A DNA stretch of 20,833 bases, taken from contig NZ_CAMLDV010000052.1 in the NCBI RefSeq assembly GCF_946478835.1, positions 1 through 20,833 on the forward strand, read 5' to 3'. Position numbers and translations under genes: made by a program. This stretch comes from an uncultured Bdellovibrio sp. Lineage in GTDB: Bacteria; Bdellovibrionota; Bdellovibrionia; Bdellovibrionales; Bdellovibrionaceae. Position 1 is the first letter of the stretch. The number at the start of each line of letters is the position of its first letter. Positions 6,241 through 13,171 of the stretch are shown here, in pieces. Under the pieces are notes generated by a model. It did no database searches. It was given only the letters and a program-made list of their open reading frames with translations, and was not told the origin of the DNA.

Positions 6241-9066
6241 TTAGTATTTTCCAGGCATAGACATGCCTCTCATAGCAGCTAGTTTCGCTTGGATTTCGTT
6301 ATTAAACTTCTGCTGTTCCATATTGAGACGTTTCACATTGCGAATCTTTTCCCAGCTCACAGCATTTGCCATGCTTCCGTACATCATCACTTCTGAAGCA
6401 AGAGCCTGAAGATTTTCAAGAGCCGTCACGGCGAGATCTCTTTGTTGTTTGTTCAACTTCACAACAGCACCTTCTTGAGCATCGCCAACACCGAGCAAAG
6501 TAGAAACTTTGGTCAATGCGCCTTGAATATTCGTAAGCTGTTCCTCGAGCTGATAGTTTTCCAAGTCAGATTGGATCACTTCACGGCCTTCTGCTGTACC
6601 GACCTTAATGTGTTTAATAAGTCCATTAAGAACAGCGAATTGATTGTCCACTTCTTTTAATGCTGCGTGAGTCGGTGCCGTTTCAAGAATATGCGCGATG
6701 TCCACTTTGAATTCTTTCGAAGGAGTCAAAAGATCATTCAAAAGAGACAAGTAAACGCGCTCTTCCTGGAAGGCCGAGTTCATTCCACCGTTAAAGATCG
6801 GTCCGCCTTCGTAGTAACGTTTTTGTGCTTCACGATTGAAGTACAATTTCAAAGTTTTCCAAGGTGTATTGACGATCGGTCTTCCGTTAAAGAAGCTGCG
6901 ACCTGGATAGTATACGGCCTTAACAAGTTTAACGACGATTTCATCATAGCTCTTACCGTATTCTTCAAATGCTTTTTGCATTTGGCTTTCTGTTTTTTCC
7001 GTCCACCATTGTGGGAACGCTGATTCGCCTTGGCCGCCCACTACGGATGGACGAGCTTCGTTAATCAAGTAGCTGATCGCACCGTTGTAAGTTTTCTTCG
7101 AAGCTGTTGTGAATGGGAATTTATAAATGTTCTCTGCTGGCAACTGCGCCATTCCGAAGTGTTCACAGTTATTAAAGTAATCACCCGCAGCTTTAATTTG
7201 TGGAGGCATGAACACAGATGGGAAGCCCGCTGAGTTCTTCACTACTTTTTCGCCTTTTTCTACGTCAGGACCACACATCATTTGCATAAGAAGGTAGTCT
7301 GTGATTTTTGGAGTGAAGAACACACCGACCTGACGGTAGTAGTTTGAGCTCTTAATTGTGTCTGCAGATGAAGGAGCTTTTTCATAAGCTGCCAAGAATC
7401 CACGACCTGGCTCCATCATAGGGACTGGAGCACCCATAGAGCTGTAAATTTCTCTTAGGATCTTTCTGTAATTCATCGATACAGAAAGGTTTTGGGCAGA
7501 GTATGTGATTTCGCGGTAAAGCTCACTCAAACCTTGACCGATTTGCACACGCTCACCCGTGCGGAGTTTGTCTAAGAAGGAAGAAATCTTTGTTTTTTCT
7601 GGCGGGTAAAGATACTTAGCGTCTTCACTCTTAAGAAGTTCATCCGCTTTAACAACGGCATCAGCCACCGTATCAAGTTGCATATTCTCGATGAACAATG
7701 GATTTGTGAAGTAAAGATCTTCTTTACCTTCGGCTAAATCTTTTGCTTTGACACCATTCATTGGATAAATGATTTCAAGAGGCTTTACCTGAGATTCGTT
7801 GAAGCGAGAGTTGCGCACTTCATTTAAGAAAGTGTTATAGAATGCGTAGCTCGTATTGAACATCGAGGTCATTTGATGAAGAGCCTCGGACCAGTTTTGG
7901 TGAGCTTCATAAACTTCCGACATATTCATCATACGCCAGTCGAGCATTTTCTTTCTAAAGTCTTTGATCTCGGCTTGAAGATCTTTGTCAGATCCGTTCC
8001 ACTGAGACTTTTTCATAAGATTCATTTGTTCGTTCAATCGATCATTGACGTCATAGAACTCGGCTCCATCAAACATGTTCTTCCATGCGTAAGTAACTTT
8101 GCGATTGAGCCATGCATCGATAGCTACGAAGAAGGCGATTTGAAGACCTTTTACAAGAAGAAGACGGATGCCTTTCAATTGCATTGTGCCTGGAACCAAC
8201 CAAAGAGCGATATCAACACCTGTGATGCGAAGAACAGATTTTGTGATCACAGACTGAACCACACCGGCAAGGCCCGAAGAGATCAACATAGAAACGATAC
8301 CGGGAGCGAATTCCCAAACTTTCTTTTGGATCACTAGGTATTCATAAGCTTTTGAGCAAGGATCTGCGTCGATACCTGCTTCTTGATCTTTAGCTGTGAC
8401 TTGTTTTCCCATCATTACTTTCGCACAAGCCATCACATTGGGATCTGAAGCCACTTGTGAAAGATAAGTTTGTAGGAAAGCTCCCACAGTCATTCCAAGA
8501 TACGGAATCATGTGGTGGAACTTTGGATTTTTCATGTACATCGCAAGAACGTTGGAAGTCACACCTTGGGAATACATGAACGTGAAAAAACCAAAAACAC
8601 CAATCGGCGAAAGAGAGTGATCGATGTGTTGTTGCATAGCGATCGGATTTTGCGAATAGTTTGTGATAAGTTGGCCAGCAACCACGGCACCCATTGCAAC
8701 GAAGAAGATTGCGGACTCCGTTGGAAGATTTCTAACTGAATGAGACCAAGCCGATTTGTTCGCGGCTTTTACGCGAACCATCTCGTCCATCATCATTTTA
8801 TTTAAAGATTTTGGAGAGAATTTGCGCAGTTGAGTTTCTTCAGCAAAGGGAACTTCCATTGCCAGTTTATTTGTTTTCTTATCGTAAACGAGGGCTTTTT
8901 TAGAGTTTTTATCCAGCTCCAAACGGTAGCCGAGTGGTTCCAAATAATCGCGGTAAGCAGCAAGCTGTGCTTTGTCTTTTTCACTCCATTCAGGAGCCGC
9001 CAAAACTGGGGAAATCACCATATTAATTGTGGCAATCGCAGTTAAGATCTTTTGGAACCATTTCAT
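6241..9066 (-). CDS. Large exported membrane-associated protein of unknown function (941 aa)
   Basis: I do not recognise a family. The start is secure: ATG 9066 has AAGGAG six bases upstream. A signal peptide (about 1-23, SPVLA cleavage) is followed by a short soluble region. A cluster of hydrophobic segments then lies at about 117-136, 153-171, 186-204, 253-277, 283-293 and 301-320. The remaining 600 residues look soluble and mainly helical, with many aromatic residues and charged helices to the end. There are exactly four cysteines, in two pairs: Cys214/Cys237 between membrane segments, and Cys598/Cys634 in the soluble part. That spacing would suit two disulfides in the periplasm. It lies between two other exported-protein genes on the same strand. 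No catalytic motif, lipobox or beta-barrel pattern is visible. It is probably a lineage-specific inner-membrane protein with a large periplasmic part. Confidence 0.8.
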   Translation of the reverse strand: MKWFQKILTAIATINMVISPVLAAPEWSEKDKAQLAAYRDYLEPLGYRLELDKNSKKALVYDKKTNKLAMEVPFAEETQLRKFSPKSLNKMMMDEMVRVKAANKSAWSHSVRNLPTESAIFFVAMGAVVAGQLITNYSQNPIAMQQHIDHSLSPIGVFGFFTFMYSQGVTSNVLAMYMKNPKFHHMIPYLGMTVGAFLQTYLSQVASDPNVMACAKVMMGKQVTAKDQEAGIDADPCSKAYEYLVIQKKVWEFAPGIVSMLISSGLAGVVQSVITKSVLRITGVDIALWLVPGTMQLKGIRLLLVKGLQIAFFVAIDAWLNRKVTYAWKNMFDGAEFYDVNDRLNEQMNLMKKSQWNGSDKDLQAEIKDFRKKMLDWRMMNMSEVYEAHQNWSEALHQMTSMFNTSYAFYNTFLNEVRNSRFNESQVKPLEIIYPMNGVKAKDLAEGKEDLYFTNPLFIENMQLDTVADAVVKADELLKSEDAKYLYPPEKTKISSFLDKLRTGERVQIGQGLSELYREITYSAQNLSVSMNYRKILREIYSSMGAPVPMMEPGRGFLAAYEKAPSSADTIKSSNYYRQVGVFFTPKITDYLLMQMMCGPDVEKGEKVVKNSAGFPSVFMPPQIKAAGDYFNNCEHFGMAQLPAENIYKFPFTTASKKTYNGAISYLINEARPSVVGGQGESAFPQWWTEKTESQMQKAFEEYGKSYDEIVVKLVKAVYYPGRSFFNGRPIVNTPWKTLKLYFNREAQKRYYEGGPIFNGGMNSAFQEERVYLSLLNDLLTPSKEFKVDIAHILETAPTHAALKEVDNQFAVLNGLIKHIKVGTAEGREVIQSDLENYQLEEQLTNIQGALTKVSTLLGVGDAQEGAVVKLNKQQRDLAVTALENLQALASEVMMYGSMANAVSWEKIRNVKRLNMEQQKFNNEIQAKLAAMRGMSMPGKY

Positions 9067-9150
9067 GGCTTACTCCTTAGATACGTTTGTATCACTATGA
9101 ATAGAAGCAAGCTTTGGGCCCCTCAGCTCAGTTTTACGATTGATTGGCAC

Positions 9151-9191
9151 GTCTCAGAGTGAGACAGGGCCGTAACAGGTCACTGGCCTGT
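9151..9191 (-). repeat. Two palindromes between the DUF4105 and 941-aa protein genes
   Basis: GTCTCA-GAG-TGAGAC (9151-9165) is a perfect six-base stem. ACAGG-TCACTGG-CCTGT (9175-9191) is a five-base stem that can extend inward with a G-U pair. The second begins right after the DUF4105 stop codon on the minus strand. Neither has a T-run, so neither is a standard intrinsic terminator. Possible roles are mRNA 3'-end protection, an attenuator, or an operator for the 941-aa gene about 85 bases further on. Confidence 0.4.
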
Positions 9192-10991
9192 CTAAAAGAC
9201 GACAGAGATCATCCACTCGGGAAGGTCGTCTCTGACTCTGGATTCAAAGCGCAGTTCGCTCTTACGAACATCCGTGGAAAGACCAATTCCGTACTCTGAA
9301 AAACCTCTTCCTTGAGAAGTGTTTTGTAGATATTTCGCATAAATCAACGAGCGCACGAAAGAAGTTTTCGACATGAAAAGCCCTTCCACGCCGAAGTGAG
9401 GTTGGGCTGTGTCAGCAAGGTCATAATTTTCCGTCACGGTCATAAGACTTAACCGTGTCACAGTAAAAAGAGGAAAATCAAAACTCAGTCCCGCACCTAA
9501 ATTCACAAAAGGGGAGAGTCTGGGTTCTGTTCCAACCTCTGCTTTCCAAGTCAGAGGTGTATCCAGTTCGGTCACGGGTGCCGTTGAAAGAATTTTTATT
9601 AAAATGGCGCGATAAAGATCTAAGTTTTGTTTTTCTGAAAAATAACGAAAGTCAGCGCTTAAAACTTCTAGATGAGAAAACGCGGAAAGCCCGCTGTCAT
9701 CCGAAAGAAGATCGTGAAATGTTCTACGAAACTTAAATCTATAAAACTCGTTTTCGTCCCATTTGCCATATCCAAGATAAAATGCGTAAGAGTTAGATCC
9801 AAGCAGGGGCGATCGGGGCGCTGGAATTTGGAGAGGCTCTGTCTGGTCTCCAAGTTTTGCTCTGGCAATTGAAAGAGGATACTTTTCTTCTTTAAGCTCT
9901 TTTTGTTCGCGATACTCCTGAATAGCCAAATAGCTTAAACTTGCTTCTAACGCTTCTGCCTGTTCTTTCGGGGAAAGTTTCTGCAAGTGAGTTTGGGTCT
10001 TGGCGTAAACAATTTCTTTTAGAGCATCTTTTTGAGAATAGTTCAGTGAAGTAAAACGAGTTTGCCATTCGGCCTGTAAAGAAACGCGAAGTTTTTCACC
10101 AACAAGCATATTGTGCTTTTTAAGTTCTTTGACCGTGTCTATGGGAATTGTCATGTCATAAAATGCTGCCGAAGCATTGAGTGCTGGTTTTGCAACTTCG
10201 ATCAGTTCTAAAATCTGCTGGGAACAGTTGTCATCAGCGAAATAATAAGGCGCAAAACTGCCATCGAGTTCTAAAAGGTGATCAACCAAAAATGCAACTT
10301 GTTCAGGCGAAAGATCTAACCGATATTCCCAGAGATTGCGGCCTTCAAGGTTCGTGTACTCACGAATTTTTTGATAATACGGAAGCATAGAGTAAGCACC
10401 AGGATAAAAACCAAAAAGACCTTTTAATGCATAAAGAGCACCGGTGTCTTTCCCTGTAACCGCAGCATAGTTAATTCCGTAATCAAGAAGTTCAAGTTCA
10501 CGAGTGTTCTTGGGGTTGTGTACGCGCAAAAACGTATGGCCGAAGCTCGAACCTGCGCTGCTTAGGTCGCTGGCTGCAAAAATAATATAAATTTCTTGAG
10601 CGCCGAGTTGCTCCTTCCACTGATCTTTTTCAGGACACGAAACCAAATCACTGGGATCAATTGCCAGAACTTTTTTTAGCCAGCTTGTTCTAGCAAGATA
10701 ACGACATTGAGATTTTTTGGAAGTGTCTTTGTTAAAAAGAAGTTCAATAGTTGCAAGTAGTTCGGCTTTAGGATTTTCAGATCCGTTTTCAGAAATAAAG
10801 AAATTTCCAAGAAGGGGAGATTTGTAACTTCCGAAAAGATTCTTGCGATAGTGGCCAAGCTTTACCCATTGCGGATCTTCCCACAGGACTTTTTCTTGAG
10901 CTTGTTTTTGATAGCCGAGAATATTTTCGGAAGCTAAGCCCCACGCAGAAAGTGGGGCTAAGAGAAATATTAAAACTAAATTAAGAACCAT
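9192..10991 (-). CDS. DUF4105 (Lnb N-terminal-like) exported protein with probable C-terminal beta-barrel
   Basis: Counted from ATG 10991 this is a 599-residue exported protein. A hydrophobic signal sequence (about 1-18) leads to a DUF4105 domain over roughly residues 50-290. Its motifs are FAASDLSSAGSSFGHTFLRV, LLDYGINYAAVTG, GLFGFYPGAYSMLPYY, EGRNLWEYRLDLSPEQV and YYFADDNCSQQIL. His152 in SFGHTF and Cys256 in DDNCS look like a possible Cys/His pair; I infer a cysteine-hydrolase-like site, without proof. From about residue 380 the sequence shifts to alternating, aromatic-rich strands and ends in SVVF. A final Phe is the classic outer-membrane barrel signal. A TTG at 11006 in frame would add five residues and is less likely. 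It overlaps the DUF3015 gene by 11 bases, so the two are surely co-transcribed. The stop is TAG. Confidence 0.85.
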   Translation of the reverse strand: MVLNLVLIFLLAPLSAWGLASENILGYQKQAQEKVLWEDPQWVKLGHYRKNLFGSYKSPLLGNFFISENGSENPKAELLATIELLFNKDTSKKSQCRYLARTSWLKKVLAIDPSDLVSCPEKDQWKEQLGAQEIYIIFAASDLSSAGSSFGHTFLRVHNPKNTRELELLDYGINYAAVTGKDTGALYALKGLFGFYPGAYSMLPYYQKIREYTNLEGRNLWEYRLDLSPEQVAFLVDHLLELDGSFAPYYFADDNCSQQILELIEVAKPALNASAAFYDMTIPIDTVKELKKHNMLVGEKLRVSLQAEWQTRFTSLNYSQKDALKEIVYAKTQTHLQKLSPKEQAEALEASLSYLAIQEYREQKELKEEKYPLSIARAKLGDQTEPLQIPAPRSPLLGSNSYAFYLGYGKWDENEFYRFKFRRTFHDLLSDDSGLSAFSHLEVLSADFRYFSEKQNLDLYRAILIKILSTAPVTELDTPLTWKAEVGTEPRLSPFVNLGAGLSFDFPLFTVTRLSLMTVTENYDLADTAQPHFGVEGLFMSKTSFVRSLIYAKYLQNTSQGRGFSEYGIGLSTDVRKSELRFESRVRDDLPEWMISVVF

Positions 10992-11457
10992 GGCACATTT
11001 GTGCAAGGTCGCTCTGAGTTGCCAACTCTTTATTTAGGTTTTGTACCATCTCTACTGCAGATGTATTTGCCGCAGGAAGAATTTTTGCATAAGAAGTTTG
11101 CGCGAAAGTACCAAAAGCTTTTTGCGATACTTCGTTACGGCAACCTTTCATATGTGCCAGCGTCGCGAGTTTCTCACCATGACCTTGCGCCATTTCACGA
11201 GACAGCTCTTCTTGATTCACTTCAACGAAGTATTGAACTTCTTTATCGTTCATCACAAGACCGCTTGAAGAGCAGCCAGAAGTTCCAGATGTGATACCCA
11301 GTGGCTGAGTAAAAAGAAATGAGTTCGTCGTCATTGCCAAAAGTTGCAAACCTTTGGAATTTTTTTGAATGATAACGCTACCTAGACCGCAACCTGCGTC
11401 ACCTGCATAAGCTTGAAAACCCGTTAAAAGCAAAATAGAAACGATCAACTTTTTCAT
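10981..11457 (-). CDS. DUF3015 family exported protein
   Basis: This small exported protein (158 aa) has a signal peptide ending in AYA (about residue 18). The DUF3015 pattern follows: GCGLGSVI, then QLLAMTTNSFLFTQPLGITSGTSGC, with further conserved cysteines in MKGCRNEV and near the end (QMCHGS). The even number of cysteines suits periplasmic disulfides. The ribosome site is ideal (AGGAGG five bases before ATG 11457). Its stop lies inside the start of the DUF4105 gene, so the two proteins are made together and may act together at the envelope. The family has no function that I know of. The spacer to the divergent trxA (about 110 bases) must hold its promoter, but I cannot place one convincingly. 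Confidence 0.85.
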   Translation of the reverse strand: MKKLIVSILLLTGFQAYAGDAGCGLGSVIIQKNSKGLQLLAMTTNSFLFTQPLGITSGTSGCSSSGLVMNDKEVQYFVEVNQEELSREMAQGHGEKLATLAHMKGCRNEVSQKAFGTFAQTSYAKILPAANTSAVEMVQNLNKELATQSDLAQMCHGS

Positions 11458-11568
11458 AAAAGCCTCCTGAGGATTATTTGTATTAAATCGTTGCTTATTT
11501 AATAAAGAACATCAAAGCTTTTAGGGAGACTTCGTTATTCATAGACCTACGCCCAACCGGGAGGACAT

Positions 11569-11919
11569 ATGGCTGTGTTAGAGCTCACAAAAGAAAATAT
11601 TCAAGAGACCATCGAAAAAAACCAACTCGTCATCATTGATTTCTGGGCAACGTGGTGTGGACCTTGTCGTCGTTTTGCTCCTATTTTTGAGCAGACGGCA
11701 TTGAAACATCCTGATGTTGTCTTTGCGAAATTAGATACGGATGCTCAGCCAGAAATTGCAGCCAATTTCGATATCAAATCTATTCCAACAATCGCTGTGA
11801 TTAAAGAAGGCGATATCATCTTTATGCAGCCGGGAGCTTTGCCTGAAGACGTTTTCGAACAGGTTGTAGAAAAGGCCAAAGAAGTTGATATGGCCGAAGT
11901 TCGTAAACAAAATTCATAA
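11569..11919 (+). CDS. trxA: Thioredoxin
   Basis: This 116-residue thioredoxin reduces disulfides of cytoplasmic proteins, using electrons from thioredoxin reductase. The active site WCGPC is at 29-33 in DFWATWCGPC, with redox cysteines Cys30 and Cys33. The cis-proline is Pro73 in KSIPTIAVIKEG. The LDTDAQPEIAANFDI segment before it is typical of the fold. There is no signal peptide, so it acts in the cytoplasm. It is slightly longer than the usual 105-110 residues because of a charged C-terminal helix (KEVDMAEVRKQNS). GGGAGG stands four bases before ATG 11569. Thioredoxin-fold proteins other than TrxA also carry WCGPC, so the trxA symbol is likely but not certain. Confidence 0.9.
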   Translation: MAVLELTKENIQETIEKNQLVIIDFWATWCGPCRRFAPIFEQTALKHPDVVFAKLDTDAQPEIAANFDIKSIPTIAVIKEGDIIFMQPGALPEDVFEQVVEKAKEVDMAEVRKQNS

Positions 11920-11946
11920 GCTTTTAAATTATTCTGTACTTTAAAG

Positions 11947-11971
11947 AGGTCCCTGGATAAGACGGGGACCT
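11947..11971 (+). promoter_or_regulatory. Hairpin hiding the ribosome site of the DUF4430-like gene
   Basis: AGGTCCC at 11947-11953 and GGGACCT at 11965-11971 form a perfect seven-base stem with an 11-base loop. The right arm contains the GGGGA ribosome site and ends on the base just before ATG 11972. No T-run follows, so it does not look like a terminator for trxA. When folded it should block translation of the downstream gene. Confidence 0.55.
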
Positions 11972-12427
11972 ATGAAAAAGACAGCTCTTATTCTTATCTC
12001 TGCTTTGTCATTCAATGCGTACGCCGTCTCTTGGAAGGTCTATGGTCCTTGCGACGAAAAACCTGTTGCCCAAGGGGAAGCCGTTGCTGACCTCACCGAA
12101 TCAGTGGGTGATATCAGCGTAGAAATTTTTGATCAAAATAAAGTTCCCTATATCGGAGCAGCCGAAGGATTTAATTCCATCATCAATACGCCCACAGGAA
12201 TGGATTCCATCGAAGTCGTTTCAGACACACAACTGAGAGCCTACGGTTGGTGCTATTCCATCAACGGAAAAACACCAGACGAGATGCCTCACAAAATAAA
12301 ATTCAACGCACAAACTGACAAACTTATTTGGTTCTACGCGTACACCACAAATATTAAAAACGAATGGCAAGACGATTACTGCTCGCCGGCGTATTGGATC
12401 AAAGCCAAACAATTCTGCGGAAAATAA
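11972..12427 (+). CDS. Small exported protein, DUF4430-like
   Basis: This 151-residue exported protein has a signal peptide ending in AYA (about residue 18). Four cysteines (Cys27, Cys94, Cys137, Cys149) probably form two disulfides. The central region, LRAYGWCYSINGKTPDEMP followed by a beta-rich KLIWFYAYTT segment, resembles the DUF4430 / transcobalamin-C-terminal fold, which has a G-W-x-Y-x-[VI]-N-G core. I base this on motif resemblance only. It follows trxA by 52 bases and may be read from the same transcript. A hairpin covers its ribosome site, which suggests translational control. A strong terminator follows immediately. Confidence 0.7.
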   Translation: MKKTALILISALSFNAYAVSWKVYGPCDEKPVAQGEAVADLTESVGDISVEIFDQNKVPYIGAAEGFNSIINTPTGMDSIEVVSDTQLRAYGWCYSINGKTPDEMPHKIKFNAQTDKLIWFYAYTTNIKNEWQDDYCSPAYWIKAKQFCGK

Positions 12428-12455
12428 AAAAGCCCGGTGTTTCCACCGGGCTTTC
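12428..12455. terminator. Bidirectional Rho-independent terminator
   Basis: GCCCGGTG (12432-12439) and CACCGGGC (12444-12451) form a perfect eight-base G/C-rich stem with a four-base loop. The plus-strand side ends CTTTCC, and the minus-strand side ends in a run of six T. It serves the DUF4430-like gene (+) and the cyclophilin gene at the end of the tol operon (-), which converge here. Confidence 0.85.
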
Positions 12456-12479
12456 CTAATTCAAATTTGAATTTCAAAA

Positions 12480-13136
12480 CTACTTAACGATTTTAACGTG
12501 CTTGATGATAACAGGCTCTGAAGGGCGATCCATCGGACCTGTCTTAGAGTTTTCGATAGAGTGAACAACGTCCATACCTTCAACAACTTCACCGAACACA
12601 GTGTGACGGCCATCCAACCAAGGAGTTGGAACTGTTGTTACGAAGAACTGTGAACCATTTGTGTTAGGTCCTGCATTCGCCATAGAAAGGATGCCTGGTT
12701 TATCGTGCTTTTGTTGGCCAGGAGTGAACTCATCTTCAAAACGGTAACCTGGACCGCCAGTACCTGTTCCAAGTGGGCAACCACCTTGAATCATGAAATC
12801 TTTAATCACACGGTGGAAAGTCAAACCATCATAAAATGGCTTTTTAACTTTGCTGCCAGTTTTAGGATCCGTCCACTCTTTAGTGCCTTCAGCCAAACCT
12901 ACGAAGTTCTCAACTGTCTTTGGAGCCTTGTCGCTCAAAAGTTTAACTTTAAAATTGCCTTTGGATGTTTCAAAAATCGCGAACATCTCTTTTCCTTTCT
13001 CGCCAGCTTTAGTCGCTTTATCTTTTTTTCCTGCTTTGGTTTCTGTCTTAGCATCTGCGCGGAAGCTGAAAGCCGCCAATAAAAATGCAAAAAGGTAGAT
13101 CCAAAATACCTTCTTAATATCGATATTCTTCGACAT
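12480..13136 (-). CDS. Exported peptidyl-prolyl cis-trans isomerase, cyclophilin type
   Basis: This cyclophilin speeds cis-trans isomerisation of prolyl bonds. It has 218 residues from ATG 13136, which has GGGAG upstream. An N-terminal hydrophobic segment (about 10-24) ending in ADA looks like a signal peptide, so it should act in the periplasm. A lysine-rich linker (30-50) follows. The cyclophilin domain covers 52-218, with [13 protein letters not shown] at 107-119 (catalytic Arg109), FEDEF at 133-137, [14 protein letters not shown] at 152-165 and [16 protein letters not shown] at 173-188. A longer frame to 13169 would bury the signal peptide and is rejected. It is the last gene of the tol operon, 35 bases after glnE, and is closed by the terminator at 12428-12455. 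A role in folding envelope proteins fits, but is inference. Confidence 0.92.
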   Translation of the reverse strand: MSKNIDIKKVFWIYLFAFLLAAFSFRADAKTETKAGKKDKATKAGEKGKEMFAIFETSKGNFKVKLLSDKAPKTVENFVGLAEGTKEWTDPKTGSKVKKPFYDGLTFHRVIKDFMIQGGCPLGTGTGGPGYRFEDEFTPGQQKHDKPGILSMANAGPNTNGSQFFVTTVPTPWLDGRHTVFGEVVEGMDVVHSIENSKTGPMDRPSEPVIIKHVKIVK

Positions 13137-13171
13137 TTTGTCTCCCTGACTTTTGTCCAACCCTTTCACTA

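Noticed and set aside
7873..8337. Plus-strand open frame (154 codons) inside the 941-aa protein gene
   Set aside because: It is antisense to a gene with a strong start and signal peptide, and its sequence has no recognisable protein character.
13137..13169. Earlier start for the cyclophilin
   Set aside because: It would place 11 charged residues ahead of the signal peptide, and the ribosome site GGGAG serves ATG 13136.
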